NCBI GenBank assembly: GCA_950295325.1
Contig: OX485806.1
Coordinates: 40,362,001 to 40,426,000, forward strand
Length of the DNA stretch: 64,000 bases
Direction of reading: 5' to 3'
Source of the DNA: Polytrichum commune
Lineage: Eukaryota; Streptophyta; Polytrichopsida; Polytrichales; Polytrichaceae
The first letter of the stretch is position 1; every line of letters starts with the position of its first letter. The notes below the pieces were generated by a model, which had not been told where the DNA came from, did no database searches, and was given only the letters and a program-made list of their open reading frames with translations. A program made the translations under genes and the position numbers. This document shows, piece after piece, positions 31,307 through 45,034 of this stretch.

Positions 31307-34300
31307 GGGAGGCCCCTGTACACGAGCCTTACGCGTTACACTAGATGTCCATGAACTCACACCAGGCACCTCCATGCTATTATATCTTAAGACCTTTGTG
31401 CAACAGAAGGCCTAGTTGAGCCATGTGGGTGTATTAGAAGATCAATTCACAAATTTTGTTGTTGGCCGTCGTAACATACGACCTAGAGAAACATGGCTAA
31501 TCCTTGCTAAAATTTCTCTTCAACTCTAGCCAATGTATTTATCCCGGTCAAGTATTATGTTGACTACCATGAAAATTAACCGATTGACATTCATAAATCA
31601 AGTGCCCGCTAACCGCGGTTGTAACCTCTTCCGACCATGCACATATTTGTGATGAATCTTTTAAATGAATATCTAGGTTCTAGGGCCACCTTGTGGCAAA
31701 ATGTAAGTATCACTTTAGGCTCAAGGATGTTTTTGAATATTTATAGACATGTTGCTTTAACATGAAAAAGTTCCCCCCAATCTTCACACAAACCAAAGGC
31801 ATATATAGGTCAACTTTGTGCCGAGAAGGATTATTGGGGCATTTCCATGCATGTGAAGATTTTTGACATGCAAGTCAAGATCAACAAGGATGAAAATTGC
31901 AACCGAATTCGAATTATGGGATCAATTATGGGCCTTTGTATCTAAGTTGTAGTGCCTTTTTTTTCAAAATTTCAAGAAAGTCAAGATGACAACAACATTG
32001 GATTGATGAAACCACATTTGGATAATAACGCATGTTTTTATCCATATATGAGCACATTTGTACACAAAATATTATTTTGGGGGATGGTTATGATGATTTC
32101 ATCAATGGAAAATGATAGACTATATTATTTGTATTTTTACATTTTGCAATATGTTATTCTTTGCCTAGAAATATAGGGTTGCGTGAAACTGAGCTTCAGT
32201 GGGTGGTTGATGTCAGATTTGCATAACATCACGTAACAAACACAATACAATTAGCATGATGTTTGCAAGCAGGGAGACAAAATGAAGTTGTAACAAGACT
32301 TTCGCTCATCCAGGTGGAGAACACTTCATGCATCTTCGTTGTGACAATGTTGCAAATCACTTATTGTTTGTATGTGGAAGCCAATGGCAATGTATGAGTT
32401 TCTTCTTCATGTTGCGTGTTAGGGTTTTGTGGACTAGACATTGGATTGCGACCGTTCAAATATCCACAATTTGAACATTCTTTGGAGATTGCCATAGGTC
32501 ACACAAAACCCACCCACTATTCTTATGATAAGTTCTAGTGACCAATTGCCCAAGTTGAGGAATGAATAAGTTTACTCACCTGACAAATGTTATCAAGTGC
32601 GCATACAGTAATATGAAGGAATGTCGTAGAATATGTGACTGCGGTCCATTCCATGAGTTTTAGTGTATTTTTGTTACACGCTTCCATTGCACAATTCACT
32701 GCGCTCAGGCTTTGGAAATCGTAACATACATTACTCCTTGGTTCTTGCGTTTCAGTTGGAAGATGCAAACATACATTGATATAAGTAAGCTTTCCTAGCT
32801 TTCAGGTTCTCTTCGTAAGTTATCTTCATGAACTCGTTGACTTGAAGAAGCTCCGAGAAGCTCCAACATGGGTTAGTGTTGGAGAATATTCCCGAGATAG
32901 AGTCCATTGTTTAAATTTTGAATTTTACCATTGGTTTTCCACTCTTATAATGCCTCAATTAATCTGGAAATGCCTATGGGTGAAGCACTTCCATTATAGA
33001 CTTGGATGTTTATGTGATTGGATTCCGTCAAAGGTTGATTATAATATGGGTTGAATATTGGATGAATGTGAAATTTTGAAAACAAATATCTTTGAGCGAA
33101 AATGGGACAATTGGCATGATGATTGCAAATAGGTGAATCAAATCAAGTCATTGCCTACAATATTGGGTGATTGCATAATATTATTCACATGGCCTGCCAA
33201 ATAGTTGCCGCACACTCTGCCAACCTGGTTATCTTCCACATTCAAATTAAATGTGGCCACTATTTGGGAACCATTCTCACTAATAGGGGGCCCCACTAAA
33301 CAACTCACAATATCTTAATAAAATTATGGGAAGAATTTTTCATGTAAACATACTTTTAGTATTACAATGTCGATATTATTAGTCCAAACAAGGTCCTAGG
33401 GTTGATTGACATGTTAATAGACATGAGTTTGACCCAAATACAAAATTGGGTTTAGATGCAAAGGTTAGGTCATGTCAAGTGTGTAATAACTCATGCTATG
33501 AGTTAGGTCAATTTTGACAATTCATTGTGACACAAGTAGGATTTGTGCGAAACTCAATTTTGAAACAATCCCATGTTTTGTACCAAGTAATGTGGTGCAA
33601 CTTGTGTCTTTATTTGGTGACATTGCAAAACAAAATTTATTCATGTAACCTAATGGCATTGAGGCATATTCCAAGGATTATTCGTTTTTACCACATGTTC
33701 CTAGGTGCTAAATTACCCAAAGCTCCTTGTGGTTGTAGTTTTGCAATCATTGTTCTGGAGTTGTGTGTGTAGTGGTCGATCTACATGTAATTTTGAAGAG
33801 GGCATCTATAGAATCAATCAATCTTGGTCAACCCTACCTTACTACATCATCAATAGCTAGACTTATAGAATGTATACACCAACAAAAATGCAGATGTAAC
33901 TACAATGGAGAAAACAAAATTTGAAGGTAATCACAAAGGATTGCAAAATATATTTTTTAACCCTTAAATGTCCAAGGAGTTTCCATGGGACTTTGAATTC
34001 TTTGGCATGATTTGTACCTAGGTAATTGTGTTCTAAGACAATTTTGCAAACCATGACCGAACTTAATTTAGGCAATCTACCTATTTTAAAAAAAACAATC
34101 ATCCAAGTAAAAGATAAATTTTGAATGAGAAATCATGAGAATTCCCTACAAATGTTATTTCATTTGTAGTTTATTTGTCATGTATTGCCATATTTGTTTG
34201 TCACTTCTCACAACACATTGGGCTCAATATAGGTTGACCATGATGTACACTATTACATGTTATTTTTATTGTATATCTAATTTACATGATCTCAGAACTG

Positions 34301-36359
34301 AAATCATCAAACATTGATTCCTTCATTCCACAAGTGTGAATGCAATTTCATGATAATTTCAACCCATATGCATGTTTTTCTTAGGTTATTTCCATATGTT
34401 ATTTCCAAAAATTCTCCATCTATAGATATTTGAAATTTACAACCCTCATGTCAAAGATCATCGTTTGTGTCCAAAAAAGCCTTGGACCTTCAACCCTAGA
34501 GAATGTAGGGAGCTCATTGTAACAGATATATACGCAAATTTGGAATCCTCACGACGTCGTCAAATCATTATTTTGAAATTTATGGGTTTGAAACTTGTGT
34601 GAGTAATTTTATTGGAGCTTGTACACAGCCTAGGGAGTTCACTTAGTACATTTTCAAAATGACGTGTGGCATAATATAGCGGGATTAAATTTTTTTTACA
34701 TAAAATTATAAAATAATTCCAAATAATGAAGGGTCCGTTAAAAGTAAATAACCCCATTACAAGTAAGGTAGATAGGTTTGAAATGTGGGCCATTCTTTTT
34801 TGTAAAAATAATATAGGGGTTGAAAATAAGGATCCTAGGATGTAAATTTAGTAGGATAAATTTTGTACGAATGCCTCACGAGGGATGGATGAAAAATGGC
34901 TCATCATTTGCCCAAAAATAAATGAAAATGGCAGTGCCGTTACTAGTTGTCTTCCTACACTGCCATTTGTATAATACACCTAGGATTTTGTTTCGTCCTC
35001 GTGTCTACTATGTTTTGGGCAATTTTTTTTGTTGAAGCTCCTTCTTGTTGAAGCTTATGGTAACAAAGTCCATTAAGTATGTCTTGTTGTAGTTGGTTTA
35101 GGATCTCCTTTGTAGAGTCTCCTTTGTAGTTGCTTTAGGATCAAGGATGGTTGTGAAGTTCCATATATAGGGCCGTGACAATGTGAGAGTTTGGGTAACC
35201 CCTACTCTTAGATTTTGACGTTTGTATGTTTTTTTTTTTTTTTTTTTTTTGGGTCATAAATCGCTTGTTTATTTAGTGCATAATTGGACACTAAGGTATA
35301 GGACATGGTTACATAGGTTTGTTTTGTTTTGCATACCCTAAACCCACATGCACAAACTTGTAGGGAACCACAAGAATTCTACATAGCTATGTTGATTGGG
35401 GTTAATTTTGGGCAACACGGTCACACTTTTACGAAGCATGTGCTTTGTTTGTGAACACACACTCAATCTTGTTGTGTTTCCACCCTAAGCCTTCTTTTTT
35501 TTATGCATGAAGGTTATGTTTTATGGGCTGTAAAACTGCAAATTTTGAAGCAAATTTTAAACTGCATAATGCTTAAGTATCCTTGTGTTCTTCATCACTT
35601 GCAAATGTATGATATCATTCAAGTTATGGTATGGGAATGATATGCATCATGTTATCACATTTGTTCTTTTATGAAGTGGTTAACAATACACATATTTTGC
35701 ACAAGTTAAGATTTGTTTTGATGAGCACAAGTCTTTCACATGTATGATAAGTATTTGCACTTAGTTTTTGCAATTATATGTATGCTTTATGCCTTTTTTT
35801 TGCCAAGTTTTTCCCCACCACTTTTCCATTACATACACTTTTAAATTTTGTTTAAAATTATTAAAAGGAATGTAGACTACAAAAAAATTGCAATGACATG
35901 GGCAATATAAGTAGTGATAGGGTGCAAAAAAAAGTGTATGTAATGAAATTATAGAGAATTAAGTAATTATAGAGAGCTTTTAATTCATGCCTTGGAGGTA
36001 AATAGCCCTTAAACAAATAGCCCTTCACCGCACGTGGTGCACAAAAATCCTATAGAGTGACCTACCTACTTAAGGTACAAAGCCAATGCTAACTGCATTA
36101 TTAAGGTTCTACATTCTAACGTCAAGACATAGGAAGGATTCGAGTGAAAATTCACTTGAAGGGAGGTACCCCTCCATTATCATACAACTAAAAAAATTTA
36201 AGGTATTAATCTAGATCAACTCTACAAAATGTACGCAAATCCATGTCACCATCCATGTATTATAATGATGAATAGTAGTTGAAACCATTGATGTAAGCTT
36301 TCTTAGCCTTTATTATTATTATTATGAACCTCATCAATGACTTGAAGATGCTCCAAGAA

Positions 36360-36730
36360 GCTCCAACATAAGGTAGACGTGCCTAAATAGAACAAAGTGG
36401 TATGTGATTATGGTTCACATCTAAGAACAAACATCAAAAAGACACATTTCTAAGAAATGAGTGAACTACTAGCTCAAAATATGTTGACCATTCTAAGTTC
36501 AGTATTCAACACAATTGTGTGTTGAACTTATATGACCACTCAATGAGTAGGAGAATCTTCACTTTGACAATGAATAAGATATTCATATGAACTTTGAAAA
36601 TTATGAGGCAAACCACTACGGTCACAATTTGGATTCCCTAATTATGTCACGTTAATAACGTATTTCGTATTCTATGAGAAGCGAGTGCAAATAGGAAAGT
36701 ATCCATCTAAGGCACATCTACCTTAGGTCG
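36360..36730. repeat. Dispersed middle-repetitive element, best local example
   Basis: It begins near 'taaggtagacgtgcct', passes 'gtggtatgtgattatggttc' and 'tatgaccactcaatgag', and ends near 'tttcgtattctatgagaag'. Relatives occur at about 9225-9420 with 10470-10640, 37665-38050, 50820-51240, 51600-51733 with 53329-53570, 59890-60130 and 62050-62450. Ends and duplications were not resolved, so its class is unknown. Confidence 0.6.
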
Positions 36731-37112
36731 TTGTGAAAGAATGCTCTTAAGAACTCTCTCCACGTGACATTAGAGAACCCTAGAGAGAAGGTCCTTAGGG
36801 CTGATTCTCTTCTTAGCTACAAAGGATTCACATGAATGTACATGGTGTTAGCTCCAAAGCAAGGTGGACAGGACATGGCCTCATATAGTACCAAGGATAA
36901 TATCCCGTCGTTCCCCGAGCCACTTAACTTAGTATTATTTTGTAGGTCTCCGAACTCTTACATTGCTCCTGGCTAGCCAAAATGGCATGCAAGGATTGGT
37001 TGAGGGCTGCCTAGCTCCAGTCTTTTCGTAATGTCTGCACTTGGTGGCCATTTGCAAACATTTGTGTCACTGAAGACTTGAATGCGAAGGTGGCAATTGT
37101 CCAAAGGGAGCA

Positions 37113-37443
37113 CACTACACTAAATAGGTAGATTAGTGTTGGAAACACTAATAGTCAACGAAAACGCTAAATGTAAATTGTCTCTATAGTGTTAGAACAC
37201 TAAATGTCAACTCTAACACTATTTGTACCAAGTAGTAACTTTAAATATTTACATGAGCGCATTTAGTGTTAGATGATATTTTGTAAATCTTGGAATGAAG
37301 AATTGAAGGAAGAAGAATATGAGAACCTCGTAAAAGGTATAATTTGTTCAAACCCTATTCAAACACTAATTGTAATATCAGTTGAAAATTAGTGTTTTAG
37401 GTAACTATTGCATCTAACACTAATCTACCTATTTAGTGTAGTG
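37113..37443. mobile_element. MITE with 28-bp perfect terminal inverted repeats
   Basis: The left end CACTACACTAAATAGGTAGA plus TTAGTGTT is matched perfectly by its inverse ending at 37443. It is absent from the matching place in copy 2 (near 51602), so it inserted after the segmental duplication or was lost there. The interior holds several further AACACTAA motifs. No obvious target duplication is visible because another element abuts its right end. Confidence 0.8.
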
Positions 37444-37659
37444 ATCGGGGAGATTTTTGGGCATGATCGGTTGAGATCCAAGTGTTTGCAAGTCCAACCG
37501 GTTACATGTTGACAGCCTTCGGTTTCTTTTACTAAAGTGGGGTATATTCTATAAATTCCTCTAAAATGATCGGTAATTTTCCTACAATTTTGAACTTCAA
37601 CCGGTTATTTTTCAAACTCAACCGGTTCATTTGTAACTAACTGCCTGTTCTCCCCGATC
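37443..37659. mobile_element. Short inverted-repeat element (217 bp), copy 1
   Basis: Ends are GATCGGGGAGA and its inverse. The interior carries repeated AACCGGTT motifs. Close copies of nearly the same length lie at 55424-55644 and, inverted, at 62473-62692. Decayed relatives form the last part of the repeats at 230-440, 39285-39480 and 55905-56095. It is non-coding. Confidence 0.75.
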
Positions 37660-39056
37660 CGTGGAGGACACTTGGGTTGGGCTCAAGTAGACATGCCCAA
37701 TTTGGTTACTTTTTTTTTGGGACACCTATATTTCAGTGGTGCATGGTTTGGTGTGGTTCCAAGAACACATACCAAAAATACATGTTTTGTAAAAGAGATT
37801 AGATTGCATGTTGAAAGCATGATAATGATTCTAGGCTCGTATATCAATTTAACAAGGGGGACCTAGATGACCGTATAAATGAGCACGAGAATGTTAACTT
37901 CGTGATAATGTGTTCATCTTAGCTCCAAAAGTTCCGAGAAAAGTGGCTACAGCCTCAATTTGGATTTGCTAACCAACCCGTATTAAATACGTGTTTCATA
38001 TCTTGGGAAAAGTGGGCTATTCGTAAAGAATAATCCTTTAACACTCCTTTACTTTTCCAACAATTTGGATTTTTGGAAATACCCTATGTGAATGTGTGCA
38101 AAGCAAAATCTTTAATTTTTTTGCCAAGTGGTGGCATTTTAGATAATTTATTGATGAAGTGTGAGTAGCCAATAGGTAAACATCCATATAAGGTAGAGGG
38201 TACTAAAACCAACACCCCACCCAAAACCAACACCAATAAATGCCTCCCAATCACCGACAACCTATTGCCTTGAACCGTTTCCCATGGTGTAGGAGTGCCC
38301 GGGCCCACGGAGTGATGGTTCTAGGTGCCATTAGTAGTGCCACCTCATACCAGCCTCCACTACCTCCATGTAGGGTAGGTAATGGGTTCCACTTTATCTC
38401 GGGTGACTTTCAACGTGGGTTTAGGGTGGCATGTCAATGCATATTCTAGCCATTCTATTCACATGGGGGAATGGTTGAAGCCCACAATGCCAAGGAGGTA
38501 CGCCCACAAAGCCTAAGGGGGTCAGTTATGGATACAAAGGGGGTCAATTCTAGGCACAAAGGGGGTCAGTTTTAGGCAACAAGGGGGACGGTACTTGGGA
38601 TACAAGGGGATGGTTCTACAACCAAACCTAATGGGGTCATGAAAGTGGCCATGTTGGACTTTGATCTAGCTTGAGTCTTGCACATGATTATGTTGTGTTG
38701 GTTCTAAACAAACTTGTGTTCATTCTAGGCAATGGATGTGGAGGTCCTCATCATATGCAAAGGCTATCATACATGGGACCTAGAGATTGGTTCAAAGAAG
38801 CTAATAGTTTTGACTTTGAATATTCATCAAATATTCAATGGAGGCTTTTATTTCTTTGCACCTGTGTTTAGCCCAAAAGTTATTAAGAATTTTCTTATAT
38901 AACAACCACATAGCAAGGCTAGATGAGGCAAACATCAACATTAGGCACGCAGTAAGTACCTAGACGAGGTGAGGTAAACCTAGTCCATAAATTCGTAAAA
39001 GCTTGAGTGAGGTAAGCAGCCTACCTTGCTCTGCAACTAAGGGGAAGGCCTTCCAA

Positions 39057-39480
39057 ACTCAACTAACTAAGCATCCACGTGGAGAGACAGAGAAATGTGC
39101 TCCTTAGTTACAAAGCTAGGATCCTCAAACGTGCTACCTCCTGCTGCTCACCTGAGTACCTTATCCAAGACCCCACACCATGGGCCATGGCCATTTGATT
39201 AATTTTGTTGTATTATTACATGTATGAAGACCACGTGCTTGCACCTCACAGAGCAGAGCTTTGTACATTGGTACAGTGCCCAGGCAGATCTTTGGGCATA
39301 ATGGGTCAACAATCCTAGTGTGTCTAAGCCCAACCAGTTACATGTTGGGAGCTCGATTTTTCTTTATTAATTCGAGGTATATTCTATAGATTCCTTTAAA
39401 ATGATCTGCAGTTTTCTCGAAGACTTGAACTTTTCAACCAGTTCTTTCTCAAACTCAACCAGTTCATCTAAGTTGTCGAA
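39057..39480. repeat. Local repeat copy abutting an LRR fragment
   Basis: Matches 1-440 and 55720-56095. Its right end is a diverged form of the 217-bp inverted-repeat element. The LRR fragment starts immediately after 'ttcatctaagttg'. Confidence 0.75.
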
Positions 39481-40095
39481 TTGTTGGAGCTTGACAACAT
39501 TGCCCGAGGGATTTGACAATCTCACACCTTTGGCCACACTTGATTTGTCAAGAGGTTCTCAAGCTTGAGAACATTACCCGAAGGATTTGGAAAGCTTATT
39601 TTGTTGATGGAGCTTTATTTGAAGAATATTTTAAGCTTGACAACATTACTTGAGGAAATTGAAAACTTCATTTCTTTGACAAGGCTTAATTTGTCAAATA
39701 TGCTCAAACGTGGGAACGTTATCCGAGGGACTTGGGAGCCTCATTCTTTGACAGAGCCTTATTTGAGGAATATTTACAGCTTGACATCATTACTTGAGAA
39801 ACGTGGAAACTTCACTTCTTTGATGAGGCTTAATTTGTCAAAATGTTCAAGCTTGAGAACGTTACCCGAGGGACTTGGAAACCTCACTTCTTTGACCACG
39901 CCAATTTCTCAGTATATTGGACGTTGGGGACATTACCCGTGGGATTTGAAAACCTCACTTCTTTGATGAAGCTTAATTTGTCAAATTTGGTCGAGCTTGA
40001 CAACAATACCCAAGGGACTTGGGAAACCTCACTTCTTTGACCACGCTTGATTTGTGGGGATGCTCAAGCTTGACAACACTAATTGAGGGACCACA
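39481..40095 (+). pseudogene. Decayed LRR fragment of an NLR, array C
   Basis: About eight LRR units with the AACATTACCCGAGGG(A/G)(C/T)TTGG core. The reading frame shifts several times, so it appears as short pieces (for example LPEGLGNLTSLTTP near 39890). Its unit types (LMRLNLSKCSSLRTLPEGL) match array D at 56096-56640. It ends near 40095, with no kinase relic after it, unlike array D. Confidence 0.85.
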
Positions 40096-40975
40096 AACTA
40101 TGAGTTACCAGAGTTAGAGAAGAGTCTTCTACTAGACATGTTCTTAGTCGATCAATTTCTTGACACATCGTGCAAAGCTTTTTGTAAAAAAATTCAAAGA
40201 GTCGTGCATAGATTGGAGGCTCCTATAACCACATATAGAAGCACCCGTAGATGTATTGCATCGGAGCACAAATTGTAGCAGAATAGCAATTGTTAGAGTA
40301 ATCATGGGTTCCACAGTTTTTTGGGAGTTTTGGAAACAATTTAATAATTTCATTGAGTTGTATACATGGCAGGTGCATGACTGCAAATACTCTCTGACGT
40401 ATGAGCAACATTTTTTGGAAATTGTAAGTTTTCAACTTAACTTGCTTCCCGAATCCTTCTTGTTCAACTCCTTACTAGTCACTCTTCCTTCACATGTGCA
40501 TCATAACAATGTTGGACCGTAGTTTACTTTTGGTAATTATGTAAATGCATTCAACATAATTACATATGTTCATAAATGGGCCTCCTTTAACGGTTCCTTC
40601 AGTCACGAAGGGTTTACTTTTTGTGCTCAAGAGGTCTAGTTGAGGTTTGCATCATAATATAAAGTCCCAATTTTGTAAAACTTTGTTGGTTCTCCAAGTC
40701 AATCTATATTTTCAACTCTAGCTATGGCACATCTTAGTGTCACACAAATTCCTTCTTATTTACTTAATTTTGTTTACACATCCTACCTTACTACATTCAT
40801 GTATTAGGCATCACCCCTTACTTGGTTGGTGCACCCCTTAGCTCGGAACCTTCTAAGGCCTTGTGCAGTTTTAATCTGGATGTTGGGACTTGCTAATACT
40901 GGATTGCTCCTAGACAGAAATCTCAGATGTGGTAATGTTGTGTGGAAATTTTGTTGTTGGTTATCTTGTGATCAG
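40096..40975. other. No recognised gene; TatD intron at the right end
   Basis: A stretch at 40110-40280 is open and protein-like (CKKIQRVVHRLEAP) but unrecognised. 40740-40830 repeats 5610-5705. 40878-40955 resembles the TatD intron at 16975-17045. Confidence 0.45.
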
Positions 40976-41444
40976 ATGGCATGTTTGCTGGGAACTACCA
41001 CGGCAAGCAATGCCACCCAACAAATCTAGTTCATGTTCTGCAGCGTGCATGGGACGCAGGAGTTGATCGTATCATTGTGAGGCTTATTTCATAACTTGGC
41101 TACTTCTAGATAGTTTTCTCTTTTGGGAGGGTTCAGAAATCTTCAACTCAAACCTGGACCAAGTTTTAAAGTCTAGAATTAGAGTTTGAGCCAACGATAG
41201 ACATTTCAGGTCTTTGATATGAAAATATCACCAGCAGAGGCATGTTGGGGTTAAAAGTTGATGTGAGGCACTCACAAAGTATACTTCAGATGTCAGTCAG
41301 TTCAATGATAGTGAGATTTTGATGCAATGTCTAATCTATTAGTAGCAGCAATTGCGTTCGAGTTGTTCTGATTTTGAACTCTGCTAGGTGACTGGAGGCT
41401 CTCTGAAGAGTCAAAGGAAGCCTTGACCTTGGCTGAGACAGATG
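40976..41444 (+). pseudogene. TatD-family DNase, exons 2 and 3 (frameshifted)
   Basis: Exon 2 (40976-41076) follows an ATCAG acceptor and reads GMFAGNYHGKQCHPTNLVHV then LQRAWDAGVDRIIV, ending before GTGAGG. TatD/TATDN1 enzymes, which are metal-dependent 3'-5' DNases of the TIM-barrel amidohydrolase type, have 'GMF.G.YHGKQ.H..D...VL.RAW.AGVDRIIVTGGSLEES'. Exon 3 (from 41398, after CTGCTAG) begins VTGGSL and then loses one base. ESKEALTLAETDG follows in the next frame, up to a donor at 41445. The family motif continues across the shift, so this is a one-base deletion and the copy is dead or mis-sequenced. No later exon was found. Exon 1 is 24.5 kb upstream at 16374. Confidence 0.85.
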
Positions 41445-44400
41445 GTATGAAGCTGCACTCTTATCATGAATGCCAGATAAATTAAAGTGACAACATCTAC
41501 AAACAACTTCAATCCGAACTCATCCCTCAGAGAATTGAAATTCTCTATATCTTGGCTTAGTTCTGGAACATAGAGGCTTTCACATCACATGTGCATTACC
41601 TGAAGAGTAGTGTTCTAATTCAATCAACTTGATTCTTAGTGTACATGGAAAAATGGACCTCTACCAAAGAGGCAAACAATTTTGAAATCTTCCCTATTTG
41701 ACTATAACATGGAATGCTTACATGTTATAATGAGTTAAGCATGTAGATGTTACATGTTTACAAAACCTTGGTTTTCAAAATTATTGAGACTTAGATTCCA
41801 TGATGAAGTGAAGCTTAATTCTGGAATCCATCAAGCTATGCAAAATCCCTAAACCTTGGAATCTCCAACATGGAAGTCATCAATGGGGAAAGTTTAATGT
41901 GCAAATTTGTATTGATAAGGTATAGGTATAATTTAAAATGTTATGATGGAAAGCAATTCCAAATAATCTACTCAGATTTCATATTCACTTAACATTCACA
42001 TAATAATGTTTGAAAACTCATTTGACCTCTTCATTGCCTATTGGAGTTTCAACAAACAAATTTATGAAGTTCTCTCTTTATTTCTTGATAACATGCTCAC
42101 TCACAGTGCAAGGTGCCAACAAATACATTCTCTTCTCCAAGAGAAGTGTCAAGTTGGATTCTACCCCAATCTACTTCTTGCATGTTTGAATATGTAATCG
42201 AGAAAAAGACATAACAACTTCTTGATATTCCAAATTCAAACTCAGGCGCAAGCGCAGTCAAGTACAAAACTCCATTACCCTACATAGGTCCAAGTGAAAG
42301 TGATTTAGAATTATATACCAACTTTGAGTTTTGTATGGGAATTATCATAAATATTTGGAAAACACATTGATCTACAAAGCCAAGCAATTTATGTTGATAA
42401 ATAAATTTTCAAGAAAAGTTTACATATTTTAGAAGATGGTGCAAGTAGTGTGCACGTAGGTACATTGAACACACAACTAAATTTTGTTTCAAATATGATA
42501 AAATAAAACTAAATTGATATTTTCTACAGATTTTTGTGATGTTGCCGGTGAGTGTATAATGAATTCAAGGAATATGAAAGAAATTCAACTTCAAAATATC
42601 CAGGACTAGATTTAGTCATTACCTTTTGAGCATTTACTGATAAGTTTTAAAGATCTCATGTTGAGTACCTAACACAACAATAGAGGGTGTCATGAAAAGA
42701 AATCCTACTTAAACAACATTTTTCTACTATTTTTAGGAATTTGAGCAAAAAATTATGGAATTAGTATACCGGAGCACTTTTTCCGTATAATTGACCATGC
42801 TTGCTCCCATTGACAAATCTTTGTTGCATGTAAAACTTCCAAAGAGTAATTGTGCAACAAAATTCTCTCGCTCTGAAAGATTTTGAGGATGTTACCAATG
42901 CACAACTTTGAACATCTACCAATATCTTCAAATTCAAATCTAGCACGTAGAGAGTACAAGGCAAAAACACATAGTTCTTTGACCAAAACTAAGAGAAAGA
43001 CCTAAAAATGATTTGGAAAACTTCTCAAAATGCAAAAGTTTTGAATCTTAGGAACTTTAATTATGAAAATTATAAAAATTCCTTCTCTTTAGTGCAAGCA
43101 AAATAAAAAAAAGATGGAATTAATGCTATCATAATTCTCATGACAACATGTCAAGTAAATAGCCATTATCATCAAATTTTAAAAGCGTGGAGATCTCAAG
43201 TTTCCAAGGATTAACAACTCATACACCATATCTAAATTGTTTCCTCTTGGTTGAGGGGAAATAAAGATGTCAAGTCTTGCAAGAGAGCAAATTTAATGAG
43301 ATCTTTCGCGTACGAAACGCCCCCGCCGAAAAAATTGGCACCACACTTATCTCATGATAACGTATGACTCTCACAACCCATAATATCTTGTAAAGTTGGA
43401 TTAAGTCCAAGTTAACAAATCACACGCATAAACAAAATAATATTGGGTAATGGATGCCAATAAGAACCAATCTTAAGCAATACCTCTTCACAATGAGCAT
43501 GCCAAAAAGCCAAACTCCAAATTCTTCAAGGTTGATACAGAACACCTTCAACCTATCAAGAATAATTCCAACAATTATGAAATCTTCTAGGTTGCATCAT
43601 AATTACATGAGCCAGTGAAAGGCCACAAAATTCATAGCTAGGAGGAATAGACTAACATGACATGTCGTTGCAACCTTGACCTTTCATTTTGGAATTTTTT
43701 TTGTAATGGTTTGCACATTTTTAACCCATCCCTAGAGGTCCTTGCCTCAAGAAAATAAAATTTAGCATGAAATTGCATATGTGATTATGTCTCTAATGCT
43801 CATTTAACCTCCACAATATGAAGTGGAAGTGTTTCCATGCCAAATGCACAAAACCTAACTTCTAGATTCCACACAAATAATGAAATTCTAACAAGTTATA
43901 ACTTTGGAAGGAATTTTTTTGACTCAACCCAAGTTTATATAAGAACTTAAGAGTTGCTATGGGTTGATTCCAATGCCTCAAATTCAAAGCTTCAAAATAT
44001 ACTTAGATATTCTCTATTTCTAGGTGAAACAAAGCTAAGTGCTTCAAAATTCAAACCCATAATATGGATTACTTTTTATCTCCAAATCATATTTTTGGCG
44101 AAAGCATATAAAAAATGCTTCAAAAACTAGAAGCTAGGGGAGTTTACTGGCAATTTATGTGGAATCAAAGTGCAAGAAAAGGTAAGGTGGCATAAATCCG
44201 TAAGATGTAACTTTTATATTTTGTTTAGTCCTACATTAGGCTCTAATGAAATTTCATAAGTAATTTATAAATAACTTACAATAATTACCAAATGTGGTAA
44301 TTCACTTCTTCTTGTTGTAAAATAGCCTAACAATTAGAATGAATTATTTTTTGGAGTATGAGTACATTTGGAGGGTGTGTTGAGTTATGTTAAAACAATA

Positions 44401-45034
44401 GTGTTGGTTCGTTGGAAACATGAATGGAATTTCATTCAAAATGGACGAGATTTGGTTCACGTGGATGGACTTTGGTTCACAATGGATGAGACAAGAAAAC
44501 TATTTTTTATAAGGGCTAGAAGCATGTTGAGCTAGTTTTCTCTTCCATTGCCATTTCGCATAACTCCTTCAATTTGCAATTTCATTAAGATTTTCATTGT
44601 CTTGACCCAACTTTCTATAACAAATGAGTTGCTAAGGTTGCTTTGAAATGCTTCAAAGTTAAAGCAACCAAATATCCTTCAAGCTTTTCTTCTTCTTCCT
44701 TATGCTCTTAGATGCAACGAGCCCAAGTGCTTCAAAGTTTAATCGAGCAGCTAGAATTACAATTTTCTCAAGTATTGGAGATCTAACATATTTGCAAGTC
44801 CAAAGGAGTTTATGTGGCACATACCACCAAACAATGAGCTATGGAGAGGGAATTGAGAGCAAACAACATGGAGATAAATGAATTTATGCATGCTCCCCTT
44901 CTCTTTGCTTTCATAGGCTCTTCCCCTACGCCTCAAATAACTAGAGTTCTCTATAATTTGGCCTAGTTTTGTTTATACAAAAGCTTGCATATCACATGCT
45001 CATCTTAGAGTGGAGTTATAGTTTAATTAATTAG
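41445..45034. other. No gene seen
   Basis: 3.6 kb of AT-rich DNA without recognisable exons, large open frames or repeats related to the rest of the window. It may contain further TatD intron sequence. Confidence 0.5.

Larger units (their letters stand above)
31307..39480. repeat. Segmental duplication, copy 1 (about 8.2 kb)
   Basis: Collinear with 45035-56095, copy 2. Matching blocks include 31310-31980 with 45035-45790, 32190-32900 with 46620-47170 plus 49193-49330, 33665-34640 with 50145-50560, 36075-37112 with 50560-51600, 37665-38850 with 51600-51733 plus 53329-54080, and 38910-39480 with 55345-56095. Copy 1 has extra DNA at about 33130-33660 and 34640-36075, or copy 2 has lost it. No gene was recognised in this copy; the open frames are under 90 codons and undistinguished. 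Confidence 0.8.
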
